DNA from: Bacillota bacterium
Lineage (GTDB): Bacteria; Bacillota; Limnochordia; DTU087; JAAYGB01
Direction of reading: 5' to 3'
Assembly (NCBI GenBank): GCA_012727955.1
Contig: JAAYGB010000014.1
Location: forward strand, 20,679-84,678
DNA: 64,000 nucleotides
Position 1 is the first letter of the stretch. Each line of letters begins with the position of its first letter. The notes below the pieces were generated by a model. That model saw only the letters and a program-made list of their open reading frames with translations. It made no database searches and had not been told where the DNA came from. The translations under genes and the position numbers were made by a program. Shown piece by piece: positions 42,392 to 51,798 of the stretch.

Positions 42392-42967
42392 ATGAAATTG
42401 GTTGTGGGCCTGGGTAATCCCGGGCTCAAGTATGCTCAGACACGGCACAACTTTGGTTTCATGGTCATAGAGGAACTAGTCCGGCGGCATGGGGTTACTC
42501 TCACCGCCGGCTCTTTTTCCGCGCTCAGCGGTAGTGTTAGAATTAACGGGGAAAAGGTAATCTTATTAATGCCCCAGACTTTTATGAACAACAGCGGTAG
42601 AGCGGTAGGGCCCGCGGCTAATTATTACCGGATTGCACCGGAGGACATCTTAGTTATCTACGATGACCTGGATCTGGCTTTAGGTGAGGTGCGACTGCGG
42701 GCCAAGGGCAGTGCCGGTGGGCACAATGGGATGAAATCCATCATTGCTGCCCTGGGCACCCAGGAATTTGCCCGTCTGCGTTTGGGAATCGACCGTCCCA
42801 CGCACAGCGAGGAAGTGATCAATTACGTCTTAAGCAATTTTCCCAAGGCAGATCAACCCCTCGTTGAAGAAGTGATTACCACCGCTGCCGATGCCGCTGA
42901 GCTGTGGATCACCGATGGAGTCACCGTCGCGATGAGCAAGTTCAACGGCATCGTGGGAAAACCGTAA
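42392..42967 (+). CDS. pth: Peptidyl-tRNA hydrolase
   Basis: A 191-residue Pth that frees stalled peptides from tRNA. N9 and the catalytic H19 are visible in GLGNPGLKYAQTRHNFG, followed by LMPQTFMNNSGRAVG and the VIYDDLDLALGEVRLRAKGSAGGHNGMKS signature in two parts. The ribosome site aggag lies at the end of rplY, 9 bases upstream, so the genes are coupled. In B. subtilis the homologue is spoVC. Confidence 0.97.
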   Translation: MKLVVGLGNPGLKYAQTRHNFGFMVIEELVRRHGVTLTAGSFSALSGSVRINGEKVILLMPQTFMNNSGRAVGPAANYYRIAPEDILVIYDDLDLALGEVRLRAKGSAGGHNGMKSIIAALGTQEFARLRLGIDRPTHSEEVINYVLSNFPKADQPLVEEVITTAADAAELWITDGVTVAMSKFNGIVGKP

Positions 42968-42988
42968 GAGAACAGAAATTGATGGGCA

Positions 42989-43017
42989 CGGGGCTTTTCT
43001 TGTAAAAGCCCTGTTTT
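42989..43017 (+). terminator. Terminator between pth and mfd
   Basis: GGGCTTTT (42991-42998) pairs with AAAAGCCC (43004-43011), followed by TGTTTT. Confidence 0.7.
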
Positions 43018-43040
43018 GCCATGTTCCAGGGGGTTACGTT

Positions 43041-46000
43041 TTGGCTTTGCATGGACTGATCGATTTAATACAAACCACCGATGAGTTTTCTTACCTGGTA
43101 GGAGGATTGCGTCGGGGACATAGAGAGCAATTGGTGGTGGGGGCCAGCGGCTCCTACAAACCGGCTTTGATGGCGGGATTGCATACTGTAGTCAACGAGC
43201 TGCAGCGCCCCTTGCTGGTGATTACCTATTCGCCCCTCCAGGCAGAACGGCTTTGGCAGGAGTTATCCAGCCTGGCACCGGACACCGAGGTTCTGCTCTA
43301 TCCCGCCAATGAAGTCTACCCCCATGAAGAAGTCAATCGCAACTTAGACCTGGCCCGGGAGCGGATCCAGGTGATGACCGCGGCCGTCTTGAAGCGTCTG
43401 GCCATTAGTATCGCGCCGATTCAGGCAGTGGTGGAGCGTATCGTTCCACCCCAGGCCTGCGCCCAAGGGATCTTGCACATCGACATGGATACCAGAATTG
43501 ACACCGAACAGATAGCCCAGCACCTGGTGGATGCCGGTTATGAGCGGGTGGAGATGGTGGAGGGCGTGGGGCAGTTTTCCATTCGGGGTGGAATCATCGA
43601 TGTCTTTCCTTTAGTGGCCCAGCGTCCCGTTAGAATCGAGCTCTTTGACGACGAAGTGGATTCCCTGCGGGAATTTGATCTAGAGTCCCAGCGCTCCCTG
43701 GAGAAAATCAGCGAGGTATTTATCTCCCCGGCCATCGAACTTCTGGTCACCTCGCAGGATCGGCAGGCCATCGTACCGCAGCTGCAGTCGATGCTGGAGC
43801 GCCAGGTGCGCAAGTTAGAGTCCAGCAACCTGTTGGAAGCTGCCGATGCCCTAGAAAAGCGCATTGGGGAGCATATTGAGAAGCTGTCCAATGGGATGTA
43901 CTTTCCGGGAATCGAGCAATACCGTCCCCTTTTGGTACCCGATTCGACCTTGATTATCGACTATTTCACCGATGCCCTGGTGGTTATCGATGAGCCCGCT
44001 CGGGTTCGGGATCAGCTGCAGTCGATGCTGGAAGACTTTGGTCAGATGGTGGCTAACCTCTTGGAAAAGGGCAGGGTCCTACCCCTGGTGACCGACAATT
44101 ACTGTGATTGGCCGGAAGTGCTGCGTCAGTGCAAGGAACATCCCATCGTCTACGTCTCAACGCTGTCTACCAGAGCTCAGGGGATGCAGCCCAGCCAGAC
44201 CATTAACAGCTCCAGTCGAGGGGCAGAGACCTTCCACGGTAAACCGGAGCTGTTGGAGGAGCGGCTGAAGTTTTGGCGGCAGCAGGGCTATCGGGTATTG
44301 TTATCGGTTTCCAGTCGGACTCAAGCGCAGCACCTAGTTTCCACCATCCAAGAAAGGGATGTGCCCGCGGTCTTTGCAGAGGAGCTCGGCGATGCTCTGA
44401 AGCCCGGTAACGTAGTGGTGACCGTAGGGGGCCTACAAAGCGGTTTTGAGCTTGCCGGGGCCAAGCTGGTGGTGCTGTCTGATACCGAGATCTACGGTCG
44501 GCGGGCCAAGCAACGGCGCCGTCCCTCGGTGGAGGAAGCCGTTAGAATCACCCGCTACTCCGATTTGCAGCCCGGTGATTACGTGGTCCATGTCAACCAT
44601 GGGATCGGTCGCTATCTCGGGGTTCATACCCTGGAGGTGGCGGGAGTTCACAGGGACTACCTGACTTTGCAGTATGCCGGGGAGGATAAGCTCTATGTCC
44701 CCACGGAACAGGTGCACCTTTTGCAAAAGTACGTGGGAACCGAGGACCAGGAGCCTCGCCTCTACAAGTTAGGGGGTACCGAGTGGGCCCGAACAAAACA
44801 GCGGGTTAAGGACTCGGTACAGAATATCGCCCGGGGACTACTTAAACTCTACGCGGAGCGGGAATCCCAGCCCGGTTATGCCTTTAGCGAAGATACGGTG
44901 TGGCAAAAGGAATTTGAAGACAGTTTTCCCTACAGAGAAACGGAGGATCAACTCCGGGCCATTGTCGAGATGAAGCAGGATATGCAGCGTCCCCGACCAA
45001 TGGATCGACTCCTTTGTGGCGACGTCGGCTATGGCAAGACGGAGGTGGCCATCCGAGGTGCCTTTAAGGCAGTGATGGACGGCAAACAGGTCGCGGTCCT
45101 GGTCCCAACGACGATTTTGGCGCAACAGCATTACCGCACCTTTAAGGAACGCTTTGAAAACACCGGAGCCAATATCGCGATTGTCAGTCGCTTCCAAAGC
45201 GCGACGGTGCAAAAGGAGACCCTCCGGCGACTGAAAGAGGGACAGGTGGATGTGATTATCGGTACCCACCGGCTGCTTTCTAAGGACGTTAAGTTTAAGG
45301 ATCTGGGCCTGGTAATCATCGATGAGGAGCAGCGCTTTGGTGTGGTCCAAAAGGAACGGCTCAAGGAGATCTCCAAGGGGGTAGACGTTCTCACCCTCAC
45401 CGCCACTCCCATCCCGAGGACGATGCATATGGCCCTAGTTGGGGTTAGGGATATGAGCGTCATCGAGACGCCGCCGGAGAACCGCTTTCCCGTCAGGACC
45501 TATGTGGTGGAGTATGAGGAGGAACAGATTCGAGAAGCGATTTTGCGGGAGCTTGCCCGGGAGGGACAGGTTTACTTTGTCTACAATCGGGTAAGAACTA
45601 TTGACGCCCTCGCCCAACAGTTACAGCAACTGGTACCGGAGGCTAGGATCGCGGTAGCCCATGGGCAGATGGATGAGAATCGCTTGGAAAAGATCATGCT
45701 GGACTTTTTCAACCAGGAGTACGACATTCTCCTCTGTACCACCATCATTGAAACAGGAATGGACATCCCCAACGTCAACACCCTCATCGTCTACGATGCT
45801 GATCACTTGGGCCTATCACAGCTGTATCAGTTGCGGGGACGAGTCGGGAGAAGTAACAGGGTGGCTTACGCGTATTTTACCTATCGACGGGACAAAATAC
45901 TGTCAGAGGCTGCAGAAAAGCGCCTCCAGGCTATTAGGGAGTTTACCGAATTAGGTTCCGGCTTCAAGATCGCGATGCGGGACTTGGAAATCCGAGGAGC

Positions 46001-46580
46001 CGGTAACCTGTTGGGACCGGAGCAGCATGGGTTTATTGCTTCCGTTGGCTTTGAACTATACTGCAAATTGTTAGAGCAATCGATCCAGGAGTTAAAGGGA
46101 GAAACCAAAGAAGAACCTCCAGAACCAGTACTGGACTTGAGCGTCGATGCCTATCTGCCCGATGAGTTTATCTCCGATAGTCAGCAAAAGGTAGAAATGT
46201 ACCGCAAGGTCACAGCCATCGCCAGCGAAGAGGACCTGATGGATGTGACGGAGGAGTTAGAGGACCGCTTCGGGGATCTACCGCTTCCTGTGGTCAATTT
46301 GCTGGTAGCTGCCAAGATCAAGAATCTGGCCAGGCGCTGCGCCGTAGCCTCGATTCAGCAGCAAAGAAATCTAACGGTGATTAGACTTCACCCCGGGATG
46401 GAGCCGGCGGAATCGGTGCTGAGCTATTTGACGAAGCAATACCGCGGTCGACTGACGGTGGCCAAAGGCAAACAGCTGCAAATCCGCCTCAACACCCGAG
46501 GCCTTTCCGAGGCAGAAGTCCTGGGCCTATTGGAGTCTATCCTCACCGATGCGGTAAAGCAAATCGAAGGGACTTCTTGA
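43041..46580 (+). CDS. mfd: Transcription-repair coupling factor
   Basis: A 1179-residue Mfd. It removes stalled RNA polymerase at DNA lesions and recruits UvrA. Domain order: UvrB-like N-terminal region (1 to about 340), RNA polymerase interaction domain (about 490-560, YVVHVNHGIGRYLGVHTLEV), RecG-like translocase with LLCGDVGYGKTEVAIRGAF (Walker A), IIDEEQRFGVVQKERLKE (DEEQ box) and TTIIETGMDIPNVNTLI, and C-terminal regulatory domain. TTG start with aggggg 8 bases upstream. Normal length. Confidence 0.97.
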   Translation: MALHGLIDLIQTTDEFSYLVGGLRRGHREQLVVGASGSYKPALMAGLHTVVNELQRPLLVITYSPLQAERLWQELSSLAPDTEVLLYPANEVYPHEEVNRNLDLARERIQVMTAAVLKRLAISIAPIQAVVERIVPPQACAQGILHIDMDTRIDTEQIAQHLVDAGYERVEMVEGVGQFSIRGGIIDVFPLVAQRPVRIELFDDEVDSLREFDLESQRSLEKISEVFISPAIELLVTSQDRQAIVPQLQSMLERQVRKLESSNLLEAADALEKRIGEHIEKLSNGMYFPGIEQYRPLLVPDSTLIIDYFTDALVVIDEPARVRDQLQSMLEDFGQMVANLLEKGRVLPLVTDNYCDWPEVLRQCKEHPIVYVSTLSTRAQGMQPSQTINSSSRGAETFHGKPELLEERLKFWRQQGYRVLLSVSSRTQAQHLVSTIQERDVPAVFAEELGDALKPGNVVVTVGGLQSGFELAGAKLVVLSDTEIYGRRAKQRRRPSVEEAVRITRYSDLQPGDYVVHVNHGIGRYLGVHTLEVAGVHRDYLTLQYAGEDKLYVPTEQVHLLQKYVGTEDQEPRLYKLGGTEWARTKQRVKDSVQNIARGLLKLYAERESQPGYAFSEDTVWQKEFEDSFPYRETEDQLRAIVEMKQDMQRPRPMDRLLCGDVGYGKTEVAIRGAFKAVMDGKQVAVLVPTTILAQQHYRTFKERFENTGANIAIVSRFQSATVQKETLRRLKEGQVDVIIGTHRLLSKDVKFKDLGLVIIDEEQRFGVVQKERLKEISKGVDVLTLTATPIPRTMHMALVGVRDMSVIETPPENRFPVRTYVVEYEEEQIREAILRELAREGQVYFVYNRVRTIDALAQQLQQLVPEARIAVAHGQMDENRLEKIMLDFFNQEYDILLCTTIIETGMDIPNVNTLIVYDADHLGLSQLYQLRGRVGRSNRVAYAYFTYRRDKILSEAAEKRLQAIREFTELGSGFKIAMRDLEIRGAGNLLGPEQHGFIASVGFELYCKLLEQSIQELKGETKEEPPEPVLDLSVDAYLPDEFISDSQQKVEMYRKVTAIASEEDLMDVTEELEDRFGDLPLPVVNLLVAAKIKNLARRCAVASIQQQRNLTVIRLHPGMEPAESVLSYLTKQYRGRLTVAKGKQLQIRLNTRGLSEAEVLGLLESILTDAVKQIEGTS

Positions 46581-46676
46581 GTTTGGGGTAGAGTTGGCAG
46601 CTGCGAATAAAAAGGGTGGCCCCGGTGTAAATTATGAATACCGTAATAGCCTGGCAGAGCCAAAGGAGGGACGCGA

Positions 46677-47225
46677 ATGAAGGCAACGGGAATTGTGAGG
46701 CGAATTGACGATCTAGGTCGGGTAGTGATCCCGAAGGAAATTCGCCGGACCTTGAGAATTCGAGAAGGAGATCCCTTAGAGATCTTCGTTGACAGGGATG
46801 GCGAAGTTATTCTGAAAAAGTATTCTCCCATTGGGGAGTTAGGTGACTTTGCCCAGGAATATGCTGATTCCCTCTTTGAATCAACGGGATATATATCCAT
46901 CATCTGTGACAGGGATGCGGTGGTTGCAGTCGCGGGGGCCCCGAAGAAGAATTGGATCGACAAGTCGATCATTCCACCGGTGGAAGAGGTTATGAGCGGG
47001 CGAAAGTCGGTGATTTTCCCGGAAGACACCGGTAACATGCTCGTGGACGATGAAGATGATCTGTGGTATTTCCCCAACATGGTGGCAGCTCCAATTATAT
47101 CTGAGGGCGATCCCGTTGGAGTCGTCATGATCGGTTCTAAGGAAGCTAACGTCAAACTCGGAGAGTTGGAACGGAAGCTGGCGGAGACCGCGGCCGGGTT
47201 CTTGGCCAAGCAAATGGAACAATAG
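46677..47225 (+). CDS. spoVT: Stage V sporulation protein T (AbrB-like regulator)
   Basis: A 182-residue SpoVT. The AbrB swapped-hairpin DNA-binding domain is at residues 1-50 (MKATGIVRRIDDLGRVVIPKE, then RRTLRIREGDPLEIF), followed by a GAF-like domain (about 55-180). In spore formers SpoVT tunes sigma-G genes in the forespore. A caaaggaggg site precedes the ATG. Position after mfd is conserved. Terminated by the hairpin at 47264-47320. Confidence 0.97.
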   Translation: MKATGIVRRIDDLGRVVIPKEIRRTLRIREGDPLEIFVDRDGEVILKKYSPIGELGDFAQEYADSLFESTGYISIICDRDAVVAVAGAPKKNWIDKSIIPPVEEVMSGRKSVIFPEDTGNMLVDDEDDLWYFPNMVAAPIISEGDPVGVVMIGSKEANVKLGELERKLAETAAGFLAKQMEQ

Positions 47226-47263
47226 CAGCAGCACAGACTGTTGTGCCAGGCAGAAAACAATAC

Positions 47264-47320
47264 GCCAAGACGGGTATCAAGCGATGGTTAAGATTTCGGA
47301 TACCGTGTCTTGGCTTTTTT
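47264..47320 (+). terminator. Terminator after spoVT, between convergent genes
   Basis: GCCAAGAC (47264-47271) pairs with GTCTTGGC (47307-47314) and GGTATC with GATACC inside, followed by TTTTTT (47315-47320). It stands between spoVT and the end of the reverse-strand yabN gene. Confidence 0.82.
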
Positions 47321-47324
47321 GCGC

Positions 47325-48878
47325 CTATCTGCTGTTATCGGAATGAGTGCTTAGGGTTGACTCCTTCCCGCCCTCGCTGGCCTTAGCTTCCTCCCAGAGC
47401 TGATCCATCTCCTCCAGGGTCATCTCTGTCAAGGAGCGTCCCTGCTCCTTAGCCTTAGCTTCGATGTACAGGAAGCGGCGCTTAAACTTATTGACAGACT
47501 GCAGAAGGGCGATTTCCGGGTCAAATCTTAGGTGCCGGGCCACATTGACCAGGGCAAAGAGGATGTCGCCGAACTCTCCCGTTAGCTCTGGGTCTCCACC
47601 CTCGGGGCCCTGCTTCTCGGCAGTCCCTTGACGGGCAATTACGTCTTCAAACTCCCGCAGCTCCTCTAGTACCTTGGCGTAGGCTCCTTGGACCTCGTCC
47701 CAATCAAAGCCTACCTTGGCGGCCTTTTGCTGAATCTTTCTGGCGGTCATCAGCGCGGGTAGTCCTGGAGGAATGCCCTGCAGGACAGAGCTTCGGGTCT
47801 CGCCCTTGGCAGCCCTTTCCCTGCGCTTGATCTCCTCCCAATTGACGGTGACGGCCTGGGCGGTTTTCGCCTCGATGTCACCGAAGACATGGGGATGGCG
47901 GCGAATCATCTTCTCCACCAAAACTCTGACCACATCGTCGGCATCAAAGGCCCCTCTTTCCGCGGCAATTTGAGCATGGAAGATCACCTGGAGCAGGACG
48001 TCTCCCAGCTCCTCCATCAGCTGGTCATCATCGCCTTCATCTACTGCCTCCGCTACTTCATAGGCCTCTTCGATGAGGTAGGGCTTGAGGCTGATGTGGG
48101 TTTGCTCACTGTCCCAAGGACAGCCATCTTCGGCCCGCAGCCGCTGCATCACCTTGACGATGGGCAGCAGGCTAAATCGGGTTTGAATCTTTTCCCCGTC
48201 GGTCACCTTGGGTACATAAAGACTGGTCAGATGGTCAATCCAGTCCACCTGGTCCAGTTGGTACAAGGGCATTGTCTCCTGACGGGCCTGTCCGGGGATT
48301 CCGGCGGCTTTGACTAGGGTGACGGGATGCTCCCCATCGTAGTGGTCCAAAAGGAAAAGCTTCAGGTCACTGGCCACCCAGCGGTTGTACACCTGGGTAA
48401 TTAGGAGGGGACTTTGGGTATCAATCCCGGAAGGCATGTCCAGGGCGTCACAGATCACCAGCCCATTGGTGGGATCGATGGCCAGTTCCGCCATCATCGC
48501 CTCCAGTCCACTCATACTGGGAATTACCTGAACCTCAACGCCTGCCTCCCTGGCCCTTTCCAAGAGCAGGGTGACGGTGGTCTCCGCAACAAAGGGATGT
48601 CCCGGAACGGCGTAGACTATCGGGGTTTCCCTCGCAGCAGTAAGCAGCTCATCGACAATCTGCTGGTAGACCTTGGAGAACTCCTCCGCGGACTCATAGA
48701 TGTCATCGAAGGAGTGAACGGGACCGGGAATCTCCTGGATCAGCTCTGGAACCAAGGGATGAACAGTGGTACGAAAGTAAACGGGAACATCGGCCATCAG
48801 CTGGGCCTTGGCTCCCAGGGAAATCAAATCGGCAGAGCCGGGGCCTAACCCGACGACGGTAATCCTTGGGTTTGGCAA
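47325..48878 (-). CDS. yabN: YabN: tetrapyrrole methylase-like domain fused to MazG nucleotide pyrophosphohydrolase
   Basis: A 517-residue fusion. Residues 1 to about 220 have the SAM-dependent tetrapyrrole methylase fold (ITVVGLGPGSADLISLGA, VYAVPGHPFVAE). Residues about 245-500 hold two MazG repeats with metal motifs (CPWDSEQTHISLKPYLIEEAYE, EELGDVLLQVIFHAQ, GEFGDILFALVNVARHL). MazG hydrolyses nucleoside triphosphates, cleaning damaged nucleotides or lowering ppGpp. TTG start has ggagg 8 bases away. Unlike B. subtilis, where yabN runs with mfd and spoVT, it is on the opposite strand here together with hup. Confidence 0.95.
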   Translation of the reverse strand: MPNPRITVVGLGPGSADLISLGAKAQLMADVPVYFRTTVHPLVPELIQEIPGPVHSFDDIYESAEEFSKVYQQIVDELLTAARETPIVYAVPGHPFVAETTVTLLLERAREAGVEVQVIPSMSGLEAMMAELAIDPTNGLVICDALDMPSGIDTQSPLLITQVYNRWVASDLKLFLLDHYDGEHPVTLVKAAGIPGQARQETMPLYQLDQVDWIDHLTSLYVPKVTDGEKIQTRFSLLPIVKVMQRLRAEDGCPWDSEQTHISLKPYLIEEAYEVAEAVDEGDDDQLMEELGDVLLQVIFHAQIAAERGAFDADDVVRVLVEKMIRRHPHVFGDIEAKTAQAVTVNWEEIKRRERAAKGETRSSVLQGIPPGLPALMTARKIQQKAAKVGFDWDEVQGAYAKVLEELREFEDVIARQGTAEKQGPEGGDPELTGEFGDILFALVNVARHLRFDPEIALLQSVNKFKRRFLYIEAKAKEQGRSLTEMTLEEMDQLWEEAKASEGGKESTLSTHSDNSR

Positions 48879-48891
48879 CGGTATCGCCTCC

Positions 48892-48932
48892 TAAAAAAGA
48901 TAGGCTTAGGTCCTTTGGCAGACCCAAGCCTA
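48892..48932 (-). terminator. Terminator between hup and yabN, adjoining the yabN ribosome site
   Basis: On the reverse strand TAGGCTTGGGTC (48932-48921) pairs with GACCTAAGCCTA (48912-48901), then TCTTTTTTA. The T tract is directly followed by the aggagg of yabN, so the two genes are separated by a strong stop with essentially no leader left for yabN except through read-through. Confidence 0.85.
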
Positions 48933-48950
48933 GTGTGTACTGGCCTTAGG

Positions 48951-49226
48951 TTACTTAGCCACGGCTTCTCTGAGGCCCTTACCGGCCTTAAAAGCAGGGA
49001 CCTTAGAAGCTGGGATCTCGATGGTTTCCTTGGTGGAAGGATTGACGCCCTTGCGAGCGGCACGATCTCGTACCTCAAAGGTACCAAATCCTACAAGGGT
49101 AACCTTGTCCCCTGCAGACAGAGCCTCGGAGATGGTCTCGAATACGGCATCAACGATGGTGCCGGCATTCTTCTTGGTAGTTCCGGTCTTCTCCGCGACC
49201 GCTGCAATCAGATCCGTCTTGTTCAT
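48951..49226 (-). CDS. hup: HU family DNA-binding protein
   Basis: A 91-residue HU, beginning [19 protein letters not shown] with the family stretch [22 protein letters not shown] in its beta arm and [17 protein letters not shown] at the end. It bends and compacts DNA as a dimer. An aggaagaggagg site precedes the ATG. Here it stands in place of yabO (an RqcP S4-domain gene), next to yabN, and both are inverted relative to the flanking genes. Confidence 0.97.
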   Translation of the reverse strand: MNKTDLIAAVAEKTGTTKKNAGTIVDAVFETISEALSAGDKVTLVGFGTFEVRDRAARKGVNPSTKETIEIPASKVPAFKAGKGLREAVAK

Positions 49227-49434
49227 TTGGTTTCCTCCTCTTCCTTAGAGAAAATGCCTATCTATCTTCTCGAGTATATTCTGTGCATGGTTGTCCGATC
49301 CTGCCTCAATACGAGGTTTTCGCAATTATTATCTTTCATCTTAGGATGTTATACACCTAAGTCGGGGCTAAAGCCGGTGAATTTGTCCAAACTATAGGAT
49401 GCGAGAGCATTTTCGGACTGAGGAGGAGACAGAG

Positions 49435-50421
49435 GTGAAAGTCCCAAGAAATAGATGGTATTGGATAATCGGGTTGTTTCTCATCACTTTGCTGGTTGTC
49501 GGGGGGTGTGCCTCCCTTTTTGAACCTCGGCAGCGGGATCAGGATCGAGCACCCATGGCACAAAATCAAGGAGAGCAGCGGGAGGAGCCCACCTTAACGG
49601 TCTATATCGTGGACACCGAAGAGAAAAAGGAAATGAAGCTAGAGGAGTATCTGGAAGGGGTAGTGGCCGGGGAGATGGAGGCCGACTGGCCCGAGGAGGC
49701 CTATGCCGCTCAAGCGATCCTGGCCCGAAGCTTCACAGTGAATTGGCTCGATGCTAACAAGAAGTCCCAGTACGGTACCGACATTTCCACCGATGTAGAG
49801 GAGGCCCAGGCCTATAATCCCGAGGCCATCACCGACACCATCAAGGCCGCGGTGGAAAGGACCCGGGGAGAGGTGCTAACCTACAATGGCAAGGTGATCA
49901 AAGGGTGGTTTCACAGCTACAGCGGCGGGCAGACCGCCAGCGCCAAGGAGGGCCTCAACTACCAGGGTGAGGAACCGGAGTATATCACCAGCATTGACCT
50001 GCCGGAAAATGAATATGTTCCCGAGGAGTTGAAGTCCTGGACGGTGGAGCTGGAGGAGGATACTGTTATGCAGGCCCTTAGTAAGCTCGGTGCCGATGTG
50101 GGGACCATCGAAGAGGTGAAAATCGGAGAGACAGGGCCCAGCAACCGGGCCATCACTTTGAACTTTGTCGGCAGTGAGGGCCAGACCGAGGTCTCGGCGC
50201 CGGAGTTTCGCATTGCAGTGGATCCCAAGGTGCTGAAAAGCCTGCTCCTGACGGAGGTATCCTGGGCCGATGGGACGTTGACTATGTCGGGGTCAGGCTT
50301 CGGCCATGGCGTGGGCCTGAGTCAATGGGACGCCTATATGCTGGCCAAGGAGGGCGCCAGTCCCGAGGAGATCGTTCGCAAATTCTTCCCCAAGGCCACG
50401 ATTAAGCGCCTTTGGGAATAA
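49435..50421 (+). CDS. SpoIID/LytB-domain lipoprotein
   Basis: A 328-residue exported protein: signal peptide with lipobox VGGC (Cys at about residue 25), an Asp/Glu/Gln-rich linker and a SpoIID domain (about 60-325) with YLEGVVAGEMEADWPEEAYAAQAILARSF (conserved catalytic Glu in GEM), HSYSGGQT and GFGHGVGLSQWDAYMLA. SpoIID enzymes are lytic transglycosylases acting in engulfment; a lipid-anchored paralogue is typical of clostridia. GTG 49435 has gaggagg about 8 bases before it; ATG 49399 does not. It is divergent from hup and heads a run with yabP and yabQ. Confidence 0.92.
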   Translation: MKVPRNRWYWIIGLFLITLLVVGGCASLFEPRQRDQDRAPMAQNQGEQREEPTLTVYIVDTEEKKEMKLEEYLEGVVAGEMEADWPEEAYAAQAILARSFTVNWLDANKKSQYGTDISTDVEEAQAYNPEAITDTIKAAVERTRGEVLTYNGKVIKGWFHSYSGGQTASAKEGLNYQGEEPEYITSIDLPENEYVPEELKSWTVELEEDTVMQALSKLGADVGTIEEVKIGETGPSNRAITLNFVGSEGQTEVSAPEFRIAVDPKVLKSLLLTEVSWADGTLTMSGSGFGHGVGLSQWDAYMLAKEGASPEEIVRKFFPKATIKRLWE

Positions 50422-50494
50422 TTTAGTTATCAGTTGACGCTCCCTTGCATAGACATGACTAGAGAGTACAAGTCTCGTGCGGGGGTGTATTGGG

Positions 50495-50782
50495 GTGGAG
50501 GAGAAAAAACTTGTGATGCGCCGGGGACATCAGCTGGCCCTTAAGGGGCGGGAAAGCCTCTCGGTGGACGGCGTGTTAAATGTGGAAAGCTTCGACGAGC
50601 ATGAAATTCTACTGGAGACTGAGGAAGGGATGTTGGTGGTGCGGGGGGAGGACCTGCACATTAAGGAGCTGAACCTCGACACCGCCAGCCTGCAGGTCAA
50701 TGGATTTGTCACCACCCTGGAGTATATCGGGGACAAGGCCACCAGAAGGAGCGGGGGATTCTTCAGTCGGGTGTTCAAATAG
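50495..50782 (+). CDS. yabP: Sporulation protein YabP
   Basis: A 95-residue YabP. It has the family pattern HQLALKGRESLSVDGVLNVESFDEHE, LLETEEGMLVVRGEDLHIKELNLD (both in conserved order) and a C-terminal GFFSRVFK. YabP and YabQ are needed for sporulation in B. subtilis, YabQ in cortex formation. GTG 50495 is placed behind ggggg by about 9 bases; an ATG at 50516 with ggaggag upstream is a reasonable alternative. Confidence 0.92.
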   Translation: MEEKKLVMRRGHQLALKGRESLSVDGVLNVESFDEHEILLETEEGMLVVRGEDLHIKELNLDTASLQVNGFVTTLEYIGDKATRRSGGFFSRVFK

Positions 50783-50859
50783 AGGCACAAAAGCAGGCCC
50801 TCGGCATAGTCTAAAGTTATAGGGACTTTAGAGGGAGATTTGGTAAGGAGGGCTGCCCT

Positions 50860-51357
50860 TTGGATACCCTAACCCATCAGGTCACCGCATTTATGATCAC
50901 AATCCTCAGTGGGTTTGTCTTCGGCATCCTCTATGATCTGTACCGGGTGATTCGGGGAGGTATCCGCCCCCGGCATCACTGGGCTACGATTATGGATGTC
51001 CTCTTTTGGGTGGTGATGACTCCCACCATGATTGTGCAGTTTATCTTGGCTAATTGGATGGACCTGAGATTTTATGTTCTTTTGGGAGTGGTTTTAGGGC
51101 TATTTTTGTATTTCACTGTCTTCAGTTGGTTGGTAATTAACACCGTGGTCACCATCGGGCGCCTGGTGGGCGGGCTGGGGGCTTTGCTGATCTCTGGTAC
51201 CGGCAGGATCCTAATGGCCCCGGTGGCCTTAATTAGGCACTTAAGTTGGCGGTGGCGCTGGAGTCGGCTGCCCAAGTCTTCGAATTACCGCCCACGGCCG
51301 GGAATGCGCTGGCGGGGAGGGATTGCGGCCAGGCTCTTCTGGTGGCAGGGCCGGTGA
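50860..51357 (+). CDS. yabQ: Spore cortex biosynthesis protein YabQ
   Basis: A 165-residue membrane protein with about four hydrophobic segments (VTAFMITILSGFVFGILYDLYRV, VLFWVVMTPTMIVQFILA, VLLGVVLGLFLYFTVF) and a basic Arg/Trp-rich tail. The YabQ signature GILYDLYRVIR is clear. In B. subtilis it sits in the outer forespore membrane and is needed for cortex assembly. TTG start with taaggagg 8 bases upstream. Confidence 0.93.
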   Translation: MDTLTHQVTAFMITILSGFVFGILYDLYRVIRGGIRPRHHWATIMDVLFWVVMTPTMIVQFILANWMDLRFYVLLGVVLGLFLYFTVFSWLVINTVVTIGRLVGGLGALLISGTGRILMAPVALIRHLSWRWRWSRLPKSSNYRPRPGMRWRGGIAARLFWWQGR

Positions 51358-51442
51358 CGGGAAAACAACCCTACAGGTCAGCTACCGGCAAGGAATTGCC
51401 CGCGGCCACGTCGAACCCCCTAGACTATCGGGGGTGGTGTTG

Positions 51443-51772
51443 ATGAAGCGGCTGACGAATCCCCGCCGATTTGCCACAGCCCTATTGGTGGGGCTGTTGC
51501 TGGTCGTCGGGGTCGGCTTTGTCCACAGGCACCTGCGGGTCAAGCAGGTTGAGGCGGAGATCCGCAGGGTGCAGGCAGAGATCCAGGCGGTCCAAGCCCG
51601 GAACCAGCGTCTGCAGGAACTCATCGACTACATGAACAGTCCGGAGTATGTGGAGAAAGTTGCCAGGGAAAAACTTCGCCTGGTGATGCCCGGGGAAACG
51701 GTATATAAGATCGCTGAGCCCCAAGACTTCCCGGCTCCCTACGACATCCCCCAGACGAATCCCAAGCCCTAG
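51443..51772 (+). CDS. divIC: DivIC/FtsB septum formation initiator
   Basis: A 109-residue bitopic protein: one membrane helix (FATALLVGLLLVVGVGFV), then a short coiled coil (VKQVEAEIRRVQAEIQAVQ) and the terminal domain YMNSPEYVEKVAREKLRLVMPGETVYKI, split by the family EKxAREKLxxVxPGE pattern. With DivIB and FtsL it activates septal wall synthesis. ATG 51443 has gggggtgg upstream; the frame is open further but that part overlaps yabQ. Confidence 0.94.
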   Translation: MKRLTNPRRFATALLVGLLLVVGVGFVHRHLRVKQVEAEIRRVQAEIQAVQARNQRLQELIDYMNSPEYVEKVAREKLRLVMPGETVYKIAEPQDFPAPYDIPQTNPKP

Positions 51773-51798
51773 CTTGGCTTTTTGAAGATTCTAGTGCG

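Noticed and set aside
46581..46676. Sigma-G promoter for spoVT
   Set aside because: GAATA at 46605 is present, but the -10 about 17 bases on (GTAAATTA) is too far from CATACTA to claim.
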